A program made the translations under genes and the position numbers. A stretch of DNA of 23,182 nt from Chara braunii (lineage: Eukaryota; Streptophyta; Charophyceae; Charales; Characeae). Below, one piece after another: positions 1-8,818 of this stretch. The DNA lies in assembly GCA_003427395.1 (NCBI GenBank), contig BFEA01000029.1:5059861-5083042 (forward strand), in the 5' to 3' direction. The notes beneath the pieces are model-generated. The model did no database searches, was not told the origin of the DNA, and worked only from the letters and a program-made list of their open reading frames with translations. The first letter of the stretch is position 1. Every line of letters begins with the position of its first letter.

Positions 1-519
1 AAAGATTTTATCTTTAAATCAAGAACTGTCGTGTATCTCCTGTCCGAAGTGGGTACCTTGTTAGCTGGTTTCCACCCTCGAGATTTAACACGAACTCTAG
101 GTCAATAGCCATTAGTCGCTCAACCAAGGGGCCAGCCAGAGCTTACCATCAGGGAGGATCTTACAAAAAAGTTCTTTGAGTGTCCAAGTCTTATTAAACC
201 AGTATTTTCCTCGACCAGACCTTTGTCTGGCCTGCCTCCACTCAGCTAGAATAGNCAGTCTGAGNAATNATTTCACCATTGTCCTCTGTTGTTGAATAGC
301 AGTCTTTTCATCTCTAAATACTTGGGCATTTCGGGCCTTCCACAGCACCTCCATCAGTATCCCTCTACAAATCAGCGCCGCGTAACCCCAACCTTCATAC
401 ATCTTTACCTTCTCAGGCAGGATTCCAAACAAAATCCAGTTATCTGACCATTCCCATGCAGAACCCACCTGTTCATTCCAAATTGATTGCCNCCACATCC
501 AGAGCTCGTCAGCCAGGGG

Positions 520-573
520 GCAATATAACCATAGGTGTTCCGTGGATTCCCATCCCCAATTGCAACGCCTGCA
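520..573 (-). other. zf-RVT zinc knuckle at the ORF2 C-terminus
   Basis: The last open segment (993 to 112) contains Cys141, Cys144, His153 and Cys158 in the context CRRCNWGWESTEHLWLYCP. The preceding ALWLHTRG stretch fits the zf-RVT domain found at the C-terminus of plant LINE and related RTs. No RNase H domain is visible after it. The domain is thought to help RNA or template binding. Confidence 0.85.
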
Positions 574-1617
574 GGTGATACTCAATTCCATGCCTCTGGT
601 ATGTAACCAAAGTGCCGAGGTCGTTACTTGCATGGATTGAGTCCACATCAGGCTAGCCTGCTTTTGGGAAGGGATTTTCCTCAAAGTTTTCCAAAGTTGA
701 GGAAAGTCCGGAGCTCTCTCTGTTGTCCCTCGAAGCTTATGAAGTCTGCGTATCGCCACGTCCTCTGGTCTCTCTCTCTTCAGGCGGCGTACTTCTGCCC
801 CCGTCCTGGTCTCATAGAAAAGCATGGGGGTTTGTTTTCCCTCTCTGGATTTCCATCCATAGAAGGTTGGATCAACTTTAAAGGACTCAGCTTCTCCCCT
901 CAATAAGATGCCTCGGTGTTTGTCCTTGCTGCCGTTTACCCAGGCTCTTACTTCTGTAAGTTGCCTTGTCGTTGATATGGTCTTCTCTTTCACAAAAGAT
1001 ATTTATCTCCCTTTTATACCTTCACGTCCTACCCTCCAAGATTCAACCCTCATTCCTTGTTGGATGTCAGGGCCTAACACCCTCAGTACCTCCTCCACTC
1101 TTGGGGCTGTAGGGTCCACAAGCCAAGTACCTTGCCCCTGTTATGAGTCCTGTTTCAGTAAGCCCTTCCACTGTCTGGGGATAGCCTCCAATATTCCGGT
1201 CAAATTCTCCTGAACTGCCCGTAGTCGAGGAAGTCTCTTTCTGATATCTTCATAAGTAATCCAGGATTGATTATCTTCATCCCATAGATGTTTAACCTGT
1301 ACAATTCCCTTTTCTATCCAGGACTTGGCAAAGCTCCCTCCCTTTTCACTTGTATAAAAGGGGGTGTCTGCCACAGACTTAATTAATTCGTTATCAAAAA
1401 GAGCTTGGTTAGCTACCTCCAGCTTAGAGGAGGGATCCTTCAGCGGTATCGGTCTAATCGTCTTCCATGCCCTGAGAATCGCAGTCCAAACTTTAGATTT
1501 AACTCTTCTTCTCCCCCCCATGTCTATTTGCACCAGGCATGTCCAAACCTGCTCTCCTTCACTAAGTTCTCAGTCCCTCTTAAAAATGTACTCTGCCATC
1601 TTGATCCAAATCTTCTG

Positions 1618-2905
1618 TTAATTATTCTCCATCAGTGCCTTGATCACCCATTTCCCCAATAAGGCAATATTTTGGTCTCTTGGGTCTAAAATTCCCAGTC
1701 CCCCTTCAGTTCTGGGGAAGGTGATAGTGTCCCATGCCACTCTCACTATAAAACCTTGGTCTTCCGTGGCCGCAGGTTTCCATGTATATCTTGATGCCAC
1801 GTTCTTTATTGCTGTATAGGCCCCATCACCCAACCAGTGTACTGTCAAAGGGAACCACATGAGAGAGAAAGCAGCCGCTGATAACACCAAAGCCCTCCCA
1901 AAGAGTGAGAGCTTGTGGTTCATGATCCACCCCATAATCTTGGCACATACCTTCTCCTGGAGTAGTCTGTCTTGTTCTGCAGAGCAATCTGTCAGTGACA
2001 CTTGTACTCCCAGGAATCGTTCTGAAGCTCCTTCCGATACCTGTTTCAGACCCCATTGAACACAGATCTCAAACGAGGGGGGTAAAAAGTATGTGGACTT
2101 ATCCCAGTTAATTGATGTCTCTAATAGCTGGCAGTACTCATCTAATACGGCCTTAAGCTCTGTAAAGGCCACAACTGAATTTTCACAAGCAATTGTTAGG
2201 TCATCGGCAAGCGCTCCCCCCTTCCAATGAATGGATGGGGCGATTTTTAATCCATTGATTTTCGGGTTGTGGCGAATGTTATCGAGTAGGGTTTCTAATT
2301 GAAGTACAAATAATAATGGGGCCAGGGGGCAGCCCTGACGTAGAGATCGAGTCAGCTGAAAATCTTCTGACAAGCGACCGTTAATGATTACCGCTGATCT
2401 CGCCTGTGAATACATTGCTTTGACGTTGTTGAGAAATTCAGGGCCAAAGCCCATTTTCGATAAGGTGGTCAGGACAAAAGTCCAACCCACCTTATCGTAC
2501 GCCTTTTCCATGTCGAGAAGGAGGACTGCCACATCCCTCCTCTCTTTAGATATGATTTAAAGGGCCTGAAGGGTGGTCATTATGTTTTCAAATATTGACC
2601 TTCCCTTCACAAAAGCCCCCTGTTCTTGTCCAATTAAAGAGGGGGGGTATCTCTGCAAGTCTACTTGCGTATGTCTTGGCCAATATTTTATATGTTACAT
2701 TTAACACCGATATTGGCCTATAGTTCTTTACCTCAGCCTTGTCCCCTTTTTTATGTATAAGTGATATAACACCCTTCAAAAAGTTCTCCGGCAGTCTACC
2801 AGTCAGTCTCACATGATTGAATATGTCACACAGGAAAGGCCCAAAGGCAGGCCAACAGGCCAAATAGAGTTCCACCGGAAGTCCATCGAGGCCTGGACAC
2901 TTACC
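1618..2905 (-). other. Reverse transcriptase domain of LINE ORF2
   Basis: The upstream segment (start 3214) carries the LINE finger motif GKCPGLDG and the VKNYRPISVLN motif. After the frameshift near 2641-2647 and a TAA at 2557, the segment starting at 2532 carries motif A (LLLDMEKAYDKVGW, catalytic Asp7), motif B (RQGCPLAPLLF) and motif C (GALADDLTI, Asp110-Asp111). It continues through a FLGV motif and thumb-like sequence to a TAA at 1618. The motif C residue before ADD is Leu, where Phe or Tyr is usual in LINEs. Confidence 0.92.
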
Positions 2906-3599
2906 CAAAGCCATTTGCTTTACCTCTTTGCCCAATTCTTCAACTGTAAATGGCTCGTCCAATGCCAGGGCCGCAGCACGCGGGACCTGGATTACAGTCC
3001 TGTCCCAAAAGGTGCTAACATCTGATAGATCGGTGTCCAGAGTATCGAAAGGTCGTCTGGTGGAAACTATGTCCTTGAAGTACTCGTAGGCGTTTGAGCA
3101 CATTGTGTCCATATCTGAAACTGGAGTCTGCCCTATTGTAAATGGGTGGCGAAGTTCCCTGATCAGCGGTTTGGCTTGTTGCAGGATTAGTGATCTGAAT
3201 GACAGCTTGGTCATTCTATCATACCCTATAATTCCTCGAATCTTTAGTCAGTCCATCCATTCGGTCTGTTTTTTAACTTATAGCTCTTCTAACTCTAGCA
3301 AGGCTGCTTTCCTTTTTTCAGTCCAATAGTAGTCTGAGAACGGATCAGACCCCATCAGCCTTTCTGCCTGCTCTATTTCCTTTTGAAGTCGTACTTCATG
3401 CCACGTCCTATTTGCCGATTTCATCATAGAGAAATTAGTCAAAGCAACTTTAATGATGTTAATTCCTACTTCTGCCCATTCCAACAGGTTTTCAAACAGA
3501 TCCTTCGTAGTATTCCATAGTATCATTTGGTCCGTCACCCATCTCTTTATTCCCTCATCTTTCAGCATATTAACATTCAGTCTGAATGACGGTCTCTCC

Positions 3600-4363
3600 C
3601 TCTGTATCACTTCTGCAGAGACAACGTCCATTAGTACTGGATGATGGTCTGAGAGAGATTCCGAGCCTATCAGCACATCACACCAGAAACAGGTATTCCA
3701 CGGTGAGCCCCTCGCTAGAATAAAATCAAGCCTACTTCTTAGGGCTGGTGTGTTATCTGTTGGTTTGGGTCCAAACCATGAAAACCCATTTAAGTTCGAG
3801 TTTAAGGTGCAAAAAACATCTGTTAGAGAGTAGGCATCCAACAGGGTGGTTAAAAGTTCTGCATCTTGCCTAGGCGGAAAAACTGACAATGAGTCTAAAC
3901 CTGGAATAAGTATTGTGTTGAGGTCTCCTAATATCACCAGGTTCTCTGTGTCGGGGAGGAAAGCCGGTAGATTAGTTAGGAAATCCGTTCTGTCTATTAA
4001 TTCTGCGAGGGCATATACTGAAGCAATTCCCCATTCTTCCTCTCCTGTCAGCAATTTAATCCACGCTATTCTTCCTCCAGAATCTGCATATGAATCGAGA
4101 ATTTTCGCCTCTAGGTCCTTATTAATTAGGATTGTCACCCCTCCTCTTGTCCCCTCCGCAGGGGACCAGACTTGGGGGCCATCCCAATAGGACCCCAACT
4201 TATGAAGTTTACCGTTATTTAGTTTGGTTTCCTGGATACCCAAGATGTGTACATTAGTTGAGTGAATCCATGACCGAAGTCTTGATCGTTTATGTCTATG
4301 TGATGTATCGCCTAAACCGCGGACATTCCATGATGCCAACCGCAGTTTAGGCGGTAGTACCAT
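3600..4363 (-). other. AP-type endonuclease domain of LINE ORF2
   Basis: Residues counted from the ATG at 4363 show the exonuclease-endonuclease-phosphatase signature. Asn13 lies in SWNVRGLG and Glu45 in GIQETKL. Tyr117 lies in ASVYALAE, where NVYAP is the usual form. Asp147 and Asn149 lie in GDLN, Asp213 in SRLDFIL, and Asp239-His240 in SDHHPV. This domain nicks target DNA to provide the primer. The segment is uninterrupted up to the TAA at 3278, so the domain itself is intact in sequence. Confidence 0.93.
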
Positions 4364-5729
4364 CAGAAGAGATCCTGCCGGTAGTTTGGATCCGGCTAGG
4401 GACTTGGAATTGCACCACGGATTTTTTTGTTTCCGCTGTGTCTTTCCCTAGGTGGCTAACCATCTTGAGATTTTGGATTAGACAAACCCCTGAGAGTTTT
4501 TCTATCCCATTCGTGTATCGCAGCCAATCCCATAGGGCTACACCTGATCTTTCAACCGACATTTGGAGTTTTTCTATTGAGTCTGTATTACCGGTAAGAA
4601 AGTCACGGAGAGGGTTTCAATGAAGCCTGAGTTCGCACCACTTTTCAAAAGAGTCGCAGATGGTACGAATACCCATGGGGGCCATATGGAAAACCCCCGG
4701 GGGTAGTGGGTGCTTCTGTGAAAGATATCTGTTCATTTTGAAAGACGGAAGCACCACAACCGAGCCTGTATGGTTCAACACATGCCTCTTGGTTAACTCC
4801 ACTGCCTCCTCATCTGAGGGGGGGGCAGTTACTGGGATAGCCGGAATATCCAGTCCATCCTCGGGTGTAATCCTTGTCAATAGCACCGGGCCAACTGCTG
4901 ATTCAGAAAAAATCAGTGGGATCAGGAATTGTTTGATTGGCCCCTTTGTTTTTTCTGTTTTTGAGATCGTTCTCATTGGACCTGCTAAAGATAATTCCCT
5001 TTTTGCTTGAGTTGCAGTCCTCAGTCTCTTTCGCCCTTCTTTATCCTTTTCGAATCGCGATTCCCTTGGAGGGCTACTTGTCTCTTCTCCCATCGCTCTG
5101 CCAGCTGTAGCATCATTTCGTTTCGTTTTTTTTGCTGGAGAGAAGTCATTCCCCTGGACCAATCCTAGATCACCCAGGAGTTGTTGGTTGCCCAATTTCT
5201 GGAAGGGAAAGATGTCAGTTAGTTTCCATGAATCTCCCTGAGCATCTTTATCCATTTCCAGTCTGGGTCTGTCTTGTTGGTCTCTTTCTTCCAGAATAAA
5301 GGCGTTGTTGTTATAGACCATGAAATTTCCCTGGGGCTGGAGCTTTGGGCTCGTGGGAGGGGATGAGTTTTCATCCAATCTTTCCTCCACAAGCCCAGCC
5401 TCATCCGCTCTGAGTTCCTTCTCGTGATCTTTTTGAACTTCCTCCCCTATCGCCTCTCTTCCGTTTTTTCCCTTCTCCGAACTCCCCCCCGTCTTCCTTA
5501 CGTGTGCCCCCTCCCCCTCTTCTTCCTTCTTTCCTTCCTCACCCCCCTTCTCTGAATCATTACCAGTTTCCACTCCTTCCTCCCCTTCATCGTCCCGAGT
5601 ACCCTTTTCCTCCCCACCCTCCTCCCCTACTTCTTCTCCATCCTTTTCATCCTCCTTCTCTACTTCCCTTTCCTCCCTGTTTTCTTCCTCTCCACTTCCG
5701 TCTTCTTTCTCTTCGTCTTCCTCGTCCTT

Positions 5730-5822
5730 AGATAGCTCTTCTTCTTCCTCTTCTTCCTCTTCCTCCTCTTCTTCCTCTTCTTCTTCCTCTTCTTCCTCCG
5801 ATTCTTCGTCCTCCTCATCCTA
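5730..5822 (-). repeat. GAA/GAG-rich tract coding poly-Glu in ORF1
   Basis: The plus strand shows an almost pure CTT/CCT tract. On the minus strand one frame reads as roughly seventeen consecutive Glu codons preceded by Asp/Glu, while the neighbouring frame reads as Lys/Arg. The acidic frame is the one continuous with the downstream ORF1 segment ending at 4617. The Lys/Arg frame is continuous with the upstream segment. The frameshift must therefore lie at the upstream edge of the tract, close to a TAG in the acidic frame near 5822. A trinucleotide-like tract is a natural place for slippage. Confidence 0.75.
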
Positions 5823-6353
5823 ACTTCCATGTCTTCCTCTTCCTGTTTCTTACTCTTCCCATCTTCTTCCACTAGATCTTCCCTTCCCTCAACGTCTTCG
5901 TTTCCTTTCTCATCCTTCGTCTCTTCTTCTGTCCCCCCTTCCTTCCTTCCATTGCCATTCTCATCGTCACTAATCATTTCTACGTCTTTATCCCCCTTTT
6001 CCTGTGGGTGATCTCCTCGGGGTGCCTTCTCCCGTTTGTCCAATTCTGCTTTCTCAGTGTGTTCCGCACCCTTGTTCTTATCCTTTCCTTCGGAGTTCAG
6101 CCCATTATGAGGTCCATCGCTTCCTGCAACAGGGTTAGGGTTCTTCTTCTTCCAAACCACTGTAACCCTTCCCCTCTCCTGTTCATGAGAGGGATTTGGG
6201 TGTGGTGGTTTGTTTCTGACTTCCCTGTCCAGAACCCTCCCCTTCTCTTTCTCCTTCTGCGGCAGATCCCCTTGTGGTTTCCTGCCCTTCTGAAGCTTTC
6301 CTTTTCTTCGATTTTTCATTGACCGCTGGTAGGTCAGTTTGGCATTTTGCAGG

Positions 6354-6395
6354 GCAGTCCTTTGAATTGTGAAAATATCTTCTGCAATCTTCACA
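6354..6395 (-). other. CCHC zinc knuckle in LINE ORF1
   Basis: The segment opened by the 7028 start codon has Cys212, Cys215, His220 and Cys225, which is an exact C-X2-C-X4-H-X4-C spacing. It follows a region with the character of plant retrotransposon Gag (DUF4283-type), including a PWMSEYELYEW stretch near residues 111-121. In this family the knuckle binds nucleic acid. Its intact spacing supports the Gag call. Confidence 0.88.
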
Positions 6396-7204
6396 CCACG
6401 GGGTATCGGCACAGGTTACCTCGATTTCTACATAATCATCGTTCTGATATTGAAGCACCAGGCTTGGTTTATACCTAATTCGTGCTGACAAAACCAAGTC
6501 AAACCGAATATTTATCAGTTCCGGCCTACCTGGTTCCTTGAACGCCTGGTGAGACTTCAGAACCGGACCAAAAGCATCTTCCACCGTTGTCTCCAGTTGA
6601 GGGAGGGCAGAAATTGGGACTTGTAAACACCTGATCCAGAAAAACTGGAAGTGCATGGCCTCCCTCCACTCATACAACTCATATTCCGACATCCAAGGTC
6701 GAAACGTAATCGAATAGGTTTTGCCGTCAAGCACTATTTTCTCTTGTTTCTTCCTTAGCATGTATGTCGCAATTTGGTTGGAAGAAGAGACGTAGGTTAC
6801 CAGATTACGGCATTCATTATGGAATAAGCCTCGTTTTAGAGGGGCATCAATCGAACGATTGGTAGCCCATCCATCCTCATAAGCCCGTACCAGCCGTTTC
6901 TTAACATTCACTGGGAGCGAAGTTGACTCATCTCCAAATAAAATAGTGACCGCATGTTCTTTGAGCCATTCCACCTGGAGGTTATATACCTCCGGGTTAA
7001 CAATTACTCTGACGTGATCTTCCCCCACTTCAACAGTATTTCGCTATAAGCGTTTGGGGAGGATACCGTCAGAGTAACAGGTTTTGAGAATTCCCCGAAT
7101 TCGTTGCTTATCGGACTCCGACAGAGGGACCTCAGGGTTGACCGGTGGAGGGGGGGGGGAGGGGGAGGAGGATTCGAGGAGGAGGGGCCACTTGAGTCCC
7201 CCAT

Positions 7205-7498
7205 TTCCCTATCTCGTCCCTTTTCCTTCCCGACACCGAGACGTCAACACTAAATAAGAAAAGCACAACACGTTATATCACGCAAATTTGTTAATAAGTG
7301 AGCAGGCAAATCAACCGCGAACTACCTCAACCCCTCACATATTACCTCTGAATCTATCAACACTAATACCCAGCCAGCTATTGAGGCATCAAATAAATAG
7401 GAAAAGTGGGCATCATACATGAAAGGGGTTTACCCCCCCCCCCCTTCCATACACATTATTGAGAGAGGAGTATTCCTTCCATAGTAGAAGGATGTGTC
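7205..7498. other. LINE 5' flank / presumed 5' UTR, no gene
   Basis: No supported coding region. A C-run at about 7433-7444 is the only strong local feature. It probably contains the LINE 5' UTR and the insertion junction, but no target duplication can be paired because the LINE 3' end is outside the window. Confidence 0.4.
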
Positions 7499-7981
7499 TC
7501 ACCAATCTTCCATTTGCTGAGGAGGTGCCTTGTAGCCATGTACATCGCTCATCATCCGCTGGTTTTCATCCTGGAGGTGTAGTTCTCTAAACCGCCATGG
7601 ACTAGCCGTGACGGGCGGGAGGTGTCCCCTTTTGCTTTTCATTTCGCTGTTGTTGCAATTGGAACCGGTATCTGCCTCCACAACAGTGGCATCTATGTAA
7701 TCTTTGTCTTCCTCAGAGAACTCCTCCTGCACGCCGCCATCTCCACCATCGCCGGCAGCTGCTCGACGAACCAGAGAACAACTTCTGCGATTCCAATGAT
7801 GAAACCCCCCTTCTCTCCTAGTTGTCTCCAACCTCAAAGCGCAACGTTGCGCACCATGCAGATCCCGGTTTAAGGGGACGATATAGGGCCTCGCTCCACT
7901 ACTCTCGACATGCACAAAAGACAAAAACCATTCCTGTGTATCTTTCCATGTTCTAGCGGAGTCTTCACTCTCGTTTTGCAC
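7499..7981 (-). CDS. Unassigned ORF, 160 codons, uncertain
   Basis: An open frame of 160 codons with an acidic stretch (VQEEFSEEDKDYIDATVVEA) and a Gln/Met-rich end. I do not recognise the family. The first 32 or so codons fall in the copy of the GGGCC-terminated MITE at 7886-7983, so the start is contributed by a transposon and any older gene would begin downstream of about 7885. It may be the 3' exon of a decayed transposase or host gene, or simply a chance frame in moderately GC-rich DNA. No neighbour supports a function. Confidence 0.2.
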   Translation of the reverse strand: MQNESEDSARTWKDTQEWFLSFVHVESSGARPYIVPLNRDLHGAQRCALRLETTRREGGFHHWNRRSCSLVRRAAAGDGGDGGVQEEFSEEDKDYIDATVVEADTGSNCNNSEMKSKRGHLPPVTASPWRFRELHLQDENQRMMSDVHGYKAPPQQMEDW

Positions 7982-7983
7982 AT
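7886..7983 (-). mobile_element. GGGCC-terminated MITE, partial copy (family A)
   Basis: It begins GGGCCTCGCTCCACTACTC, matching the termini of the elements at 8819 and 22653. Internally, its reverse complement matches the 22653 element over about 55 bp around CTAGAACATGGAAA. The expected opposite terminus is not found after about 7983, so one end is lost or strongly diverged. The flank next to the preserved end is ATA (TAT when read in the element's orientation). Confidence 0.65.
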
Positions 7984-8076
7984 CCGAAACGATATTTTAG
8001 AACCTTGGGAAAACTGCCAGTTTTTCCCATTTTCCCAACACTGGCCGAGGCACTACCATCTCTCCTCTTTTCGGCG

Positions 8077-8205
8077 GGGCCCGCGTGCCACTACCGTCTA
8101 CCATCTTCACTAGAGTTGGACAGAAATTATCCCTGCATCTGGACAAATACGTCCATAATAACCGGGCGTTATATGCGGATGAAGACGGTAGTGGCACCCG
8201 GGCGG
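8077..8205. mobile_element. Short inverted-repeat element, GGGCCC type (family A-like)
   Basis: A perfect 15-bp inverted pair, GTGCCACTACCGTCT at 8085-8099 and its complement at 8183-8197, is extended outward by imperfect GC-rich arms that start GGGCCCGCG on the left. The terminus resembles the GGGCCCCGTTCCACTAC end at 8819. The total is about 129 bp. No clear target duplication. Further GGCC/CACTACC-like ends at about 8044 and 8228-8250 suggest nested insertions here. Confidence 0.55.
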
Positions 8206-8340
8206 GTGAAAACGTAGGCGCCTCTGTCGGTAGTACCGGGGGCGAGGTCCCACTAGCGAAGGGGGATTGGATTGAACGCCTGAATCTGGACGCGTTTGTG
8301 CAAGGGTGCATAATATCGAGCTTGAACTGCTGTTCTGCAC

Positions 8341-8382
8341 GTCCCCTCGGTGCCCAACTTTTTCATCCATGGCGGGTCATAA
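8341..8382 (+). repeat. Dispersed 42-bp repeat, copy 1
   Basis: Matches 21414-21455 at 38 of 42 positions in the same orientation, and all four differences are transitions. It is centred on GGTGCCCAAC and TTTCATCCATGGC. It is probably part of a larger unrecognised repeat. Confidence 0.75.
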
Positions 8383-8651
8383 GTGACGTTAGATACATTC
8401 TGGAGAGTGCTAGGGTGAGACTGCCTTGAAATGTGAAGGGCTGGCAGGCACTTGATTGTTCCCCCGTCTCATGCTAGCACTGTATCTGACTTTCTTTGTG
8501 GCCCACCACGGATGAATCTGAAGGCATTCACATTCTCAGCCTATGGTGTATTAGAGGAAGGTGAACTGTCACCCTGCTGTCCCTCATCTTCCCTGCAACT
8601 TCCAGGCAGGTTCTATCCAACACACCTCTAAATTATGGAACTTCGTTATAA

Positions 8652-8801
8652 ACCACAAGTACTTGGCCCAACTATCGACCGCTGGAAAAAAAAGAGTAGA
8701 AACGTTTCTAGTTGGATGAATTTAGGCGCTCCTGCAGTAGTCAATATGTATCCTAAGATTGTGGCGCGTTAACGTACTCGACTCAAGGAAGTACTGGTGG
8801 T
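8652..8801 (-). mobile_element. 150-bp inverted-repeat element with ATAA duplication (family B)
   Basis: The ends are ACCACAAGTACTT and AAGTACTGGTGGT, an inverted pair with one mismatch. ATAA flanks it directly on both sides (8648-8651 and 8802-8805). Its reverse complement matches one unit of the 18739-19015 element along most of its length, including a GAAACGTTTCTA core and a run beginning GGGCCAAGTACT. It is too short to encode a transposase. Confidence 0.82.
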
Positions 8802-8818
8802 ATAAGGTCGAAGACTAT

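Larger units (their letters stand above)
112..4363 (-). pseudogene. LINE ORF2, endonuclease / reverse transcriptase / zf-RVT (broken)
   Basis: The frame opens with ATG at 4363, beginning MVLPPKLRLASWNVRGLG, and ends at a TAA at 112-114, about 1,417 codons, which is normal for plant L1 ORF2. Domain order is AP-type endonuclease, a helical linker, RT fingers and palm, thumb/connection, then a zf-RVT knuckle. In-frame stops lie at 3278 (TAA), 3248 (TGA), 2557 (TAA), 1618 (TAA), 1570 (TGA), 1141 (TAA) and 1003 (TAA). One frameshift lies at a run of seven G on the plus strand (2641-2647), where one extra base would explain the change of frame. Otherwise the frame is continuous from the RT to the end. 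Catalytic residues look conserved, so the copy has decayed mainly by nonsense changes. Confidence 0.92.
1..7204 (-). mobile_element. L1-type LINE retrotransposon, near full length, inactivated
   Basis: Read on the minus strand, this stretch has the order of a plant L1-clade non-LTR retrotransposon: Gag-like ORF1 with a CCHC knuckle, then ORF2 with AP-type endonuclease, reverse transcriptase and a C-terminal zf-RVT zinc knuckle. Such elements copy themselves by target-primed reverse transcription: the endonuclease nicks DNA and the RT extends on the element's RNA. The coding part spans about 7.1 kb. The 3' UTR starts below position 112 and runs off the window edge, so no poly(A) tail or target duplication can be seen. 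The 5' UTR presumably lies between 7205 and about 7490, but its limit is not visible. Frameshifts and stops in both ORFs make this copy non-autonomous. Four isolated N bases (255, 265, 269, 492) lie in its 3' part, which may reflect collapsed repeat copies. Confidence 0.93.
4347..7204 (-). pseudogene. LINE ORF1, Gag-like RNA-binding protein (broken)
   Basis: The reading frame starts at an ATG at 7204 in strong context (A at -3, G at +4). It encodes a Ser/Pro-rich N-terminus with a run of prolines, then a DUF4283-like Gag region, then a CCHC zinc knuckle (6354-6395). A highly charged Lys/Glu-rich segment follows, then an acidic Glu tract and a C-terminal region of no known family. The Gag is expected to bind element RNA in a cytoplasmic RNP. 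The frame changes about 7020, between 6300 and 6183, and close to 5820, so three indels are inferred. A TGA at 4617-4619 interrupts the frame, yet the same frame stays open to a TAA at 4347-4349. That TAA overlaps the ORF2 start by 17 nt, so I read the TGA as a mutation. At about 950 codons it is much longer than typical plant L1 ORF1. If the TGA is the true end, ORF1 stops at 4617. Confidence 0.82.

Noticed and set aside
5504-6322. Plus-strand Ser/Pro/Phe-rich frames
   Set aside because: They are antisense shadows of the charged region of LINE ORF1.
1-7204. LTR retrotransposon or retrovirus
   Set aside because: No LTRs, protease, integrase or RNase H. An AP-endonuclease and LINE-type RT with zf-RVT identify a non-LTR element.
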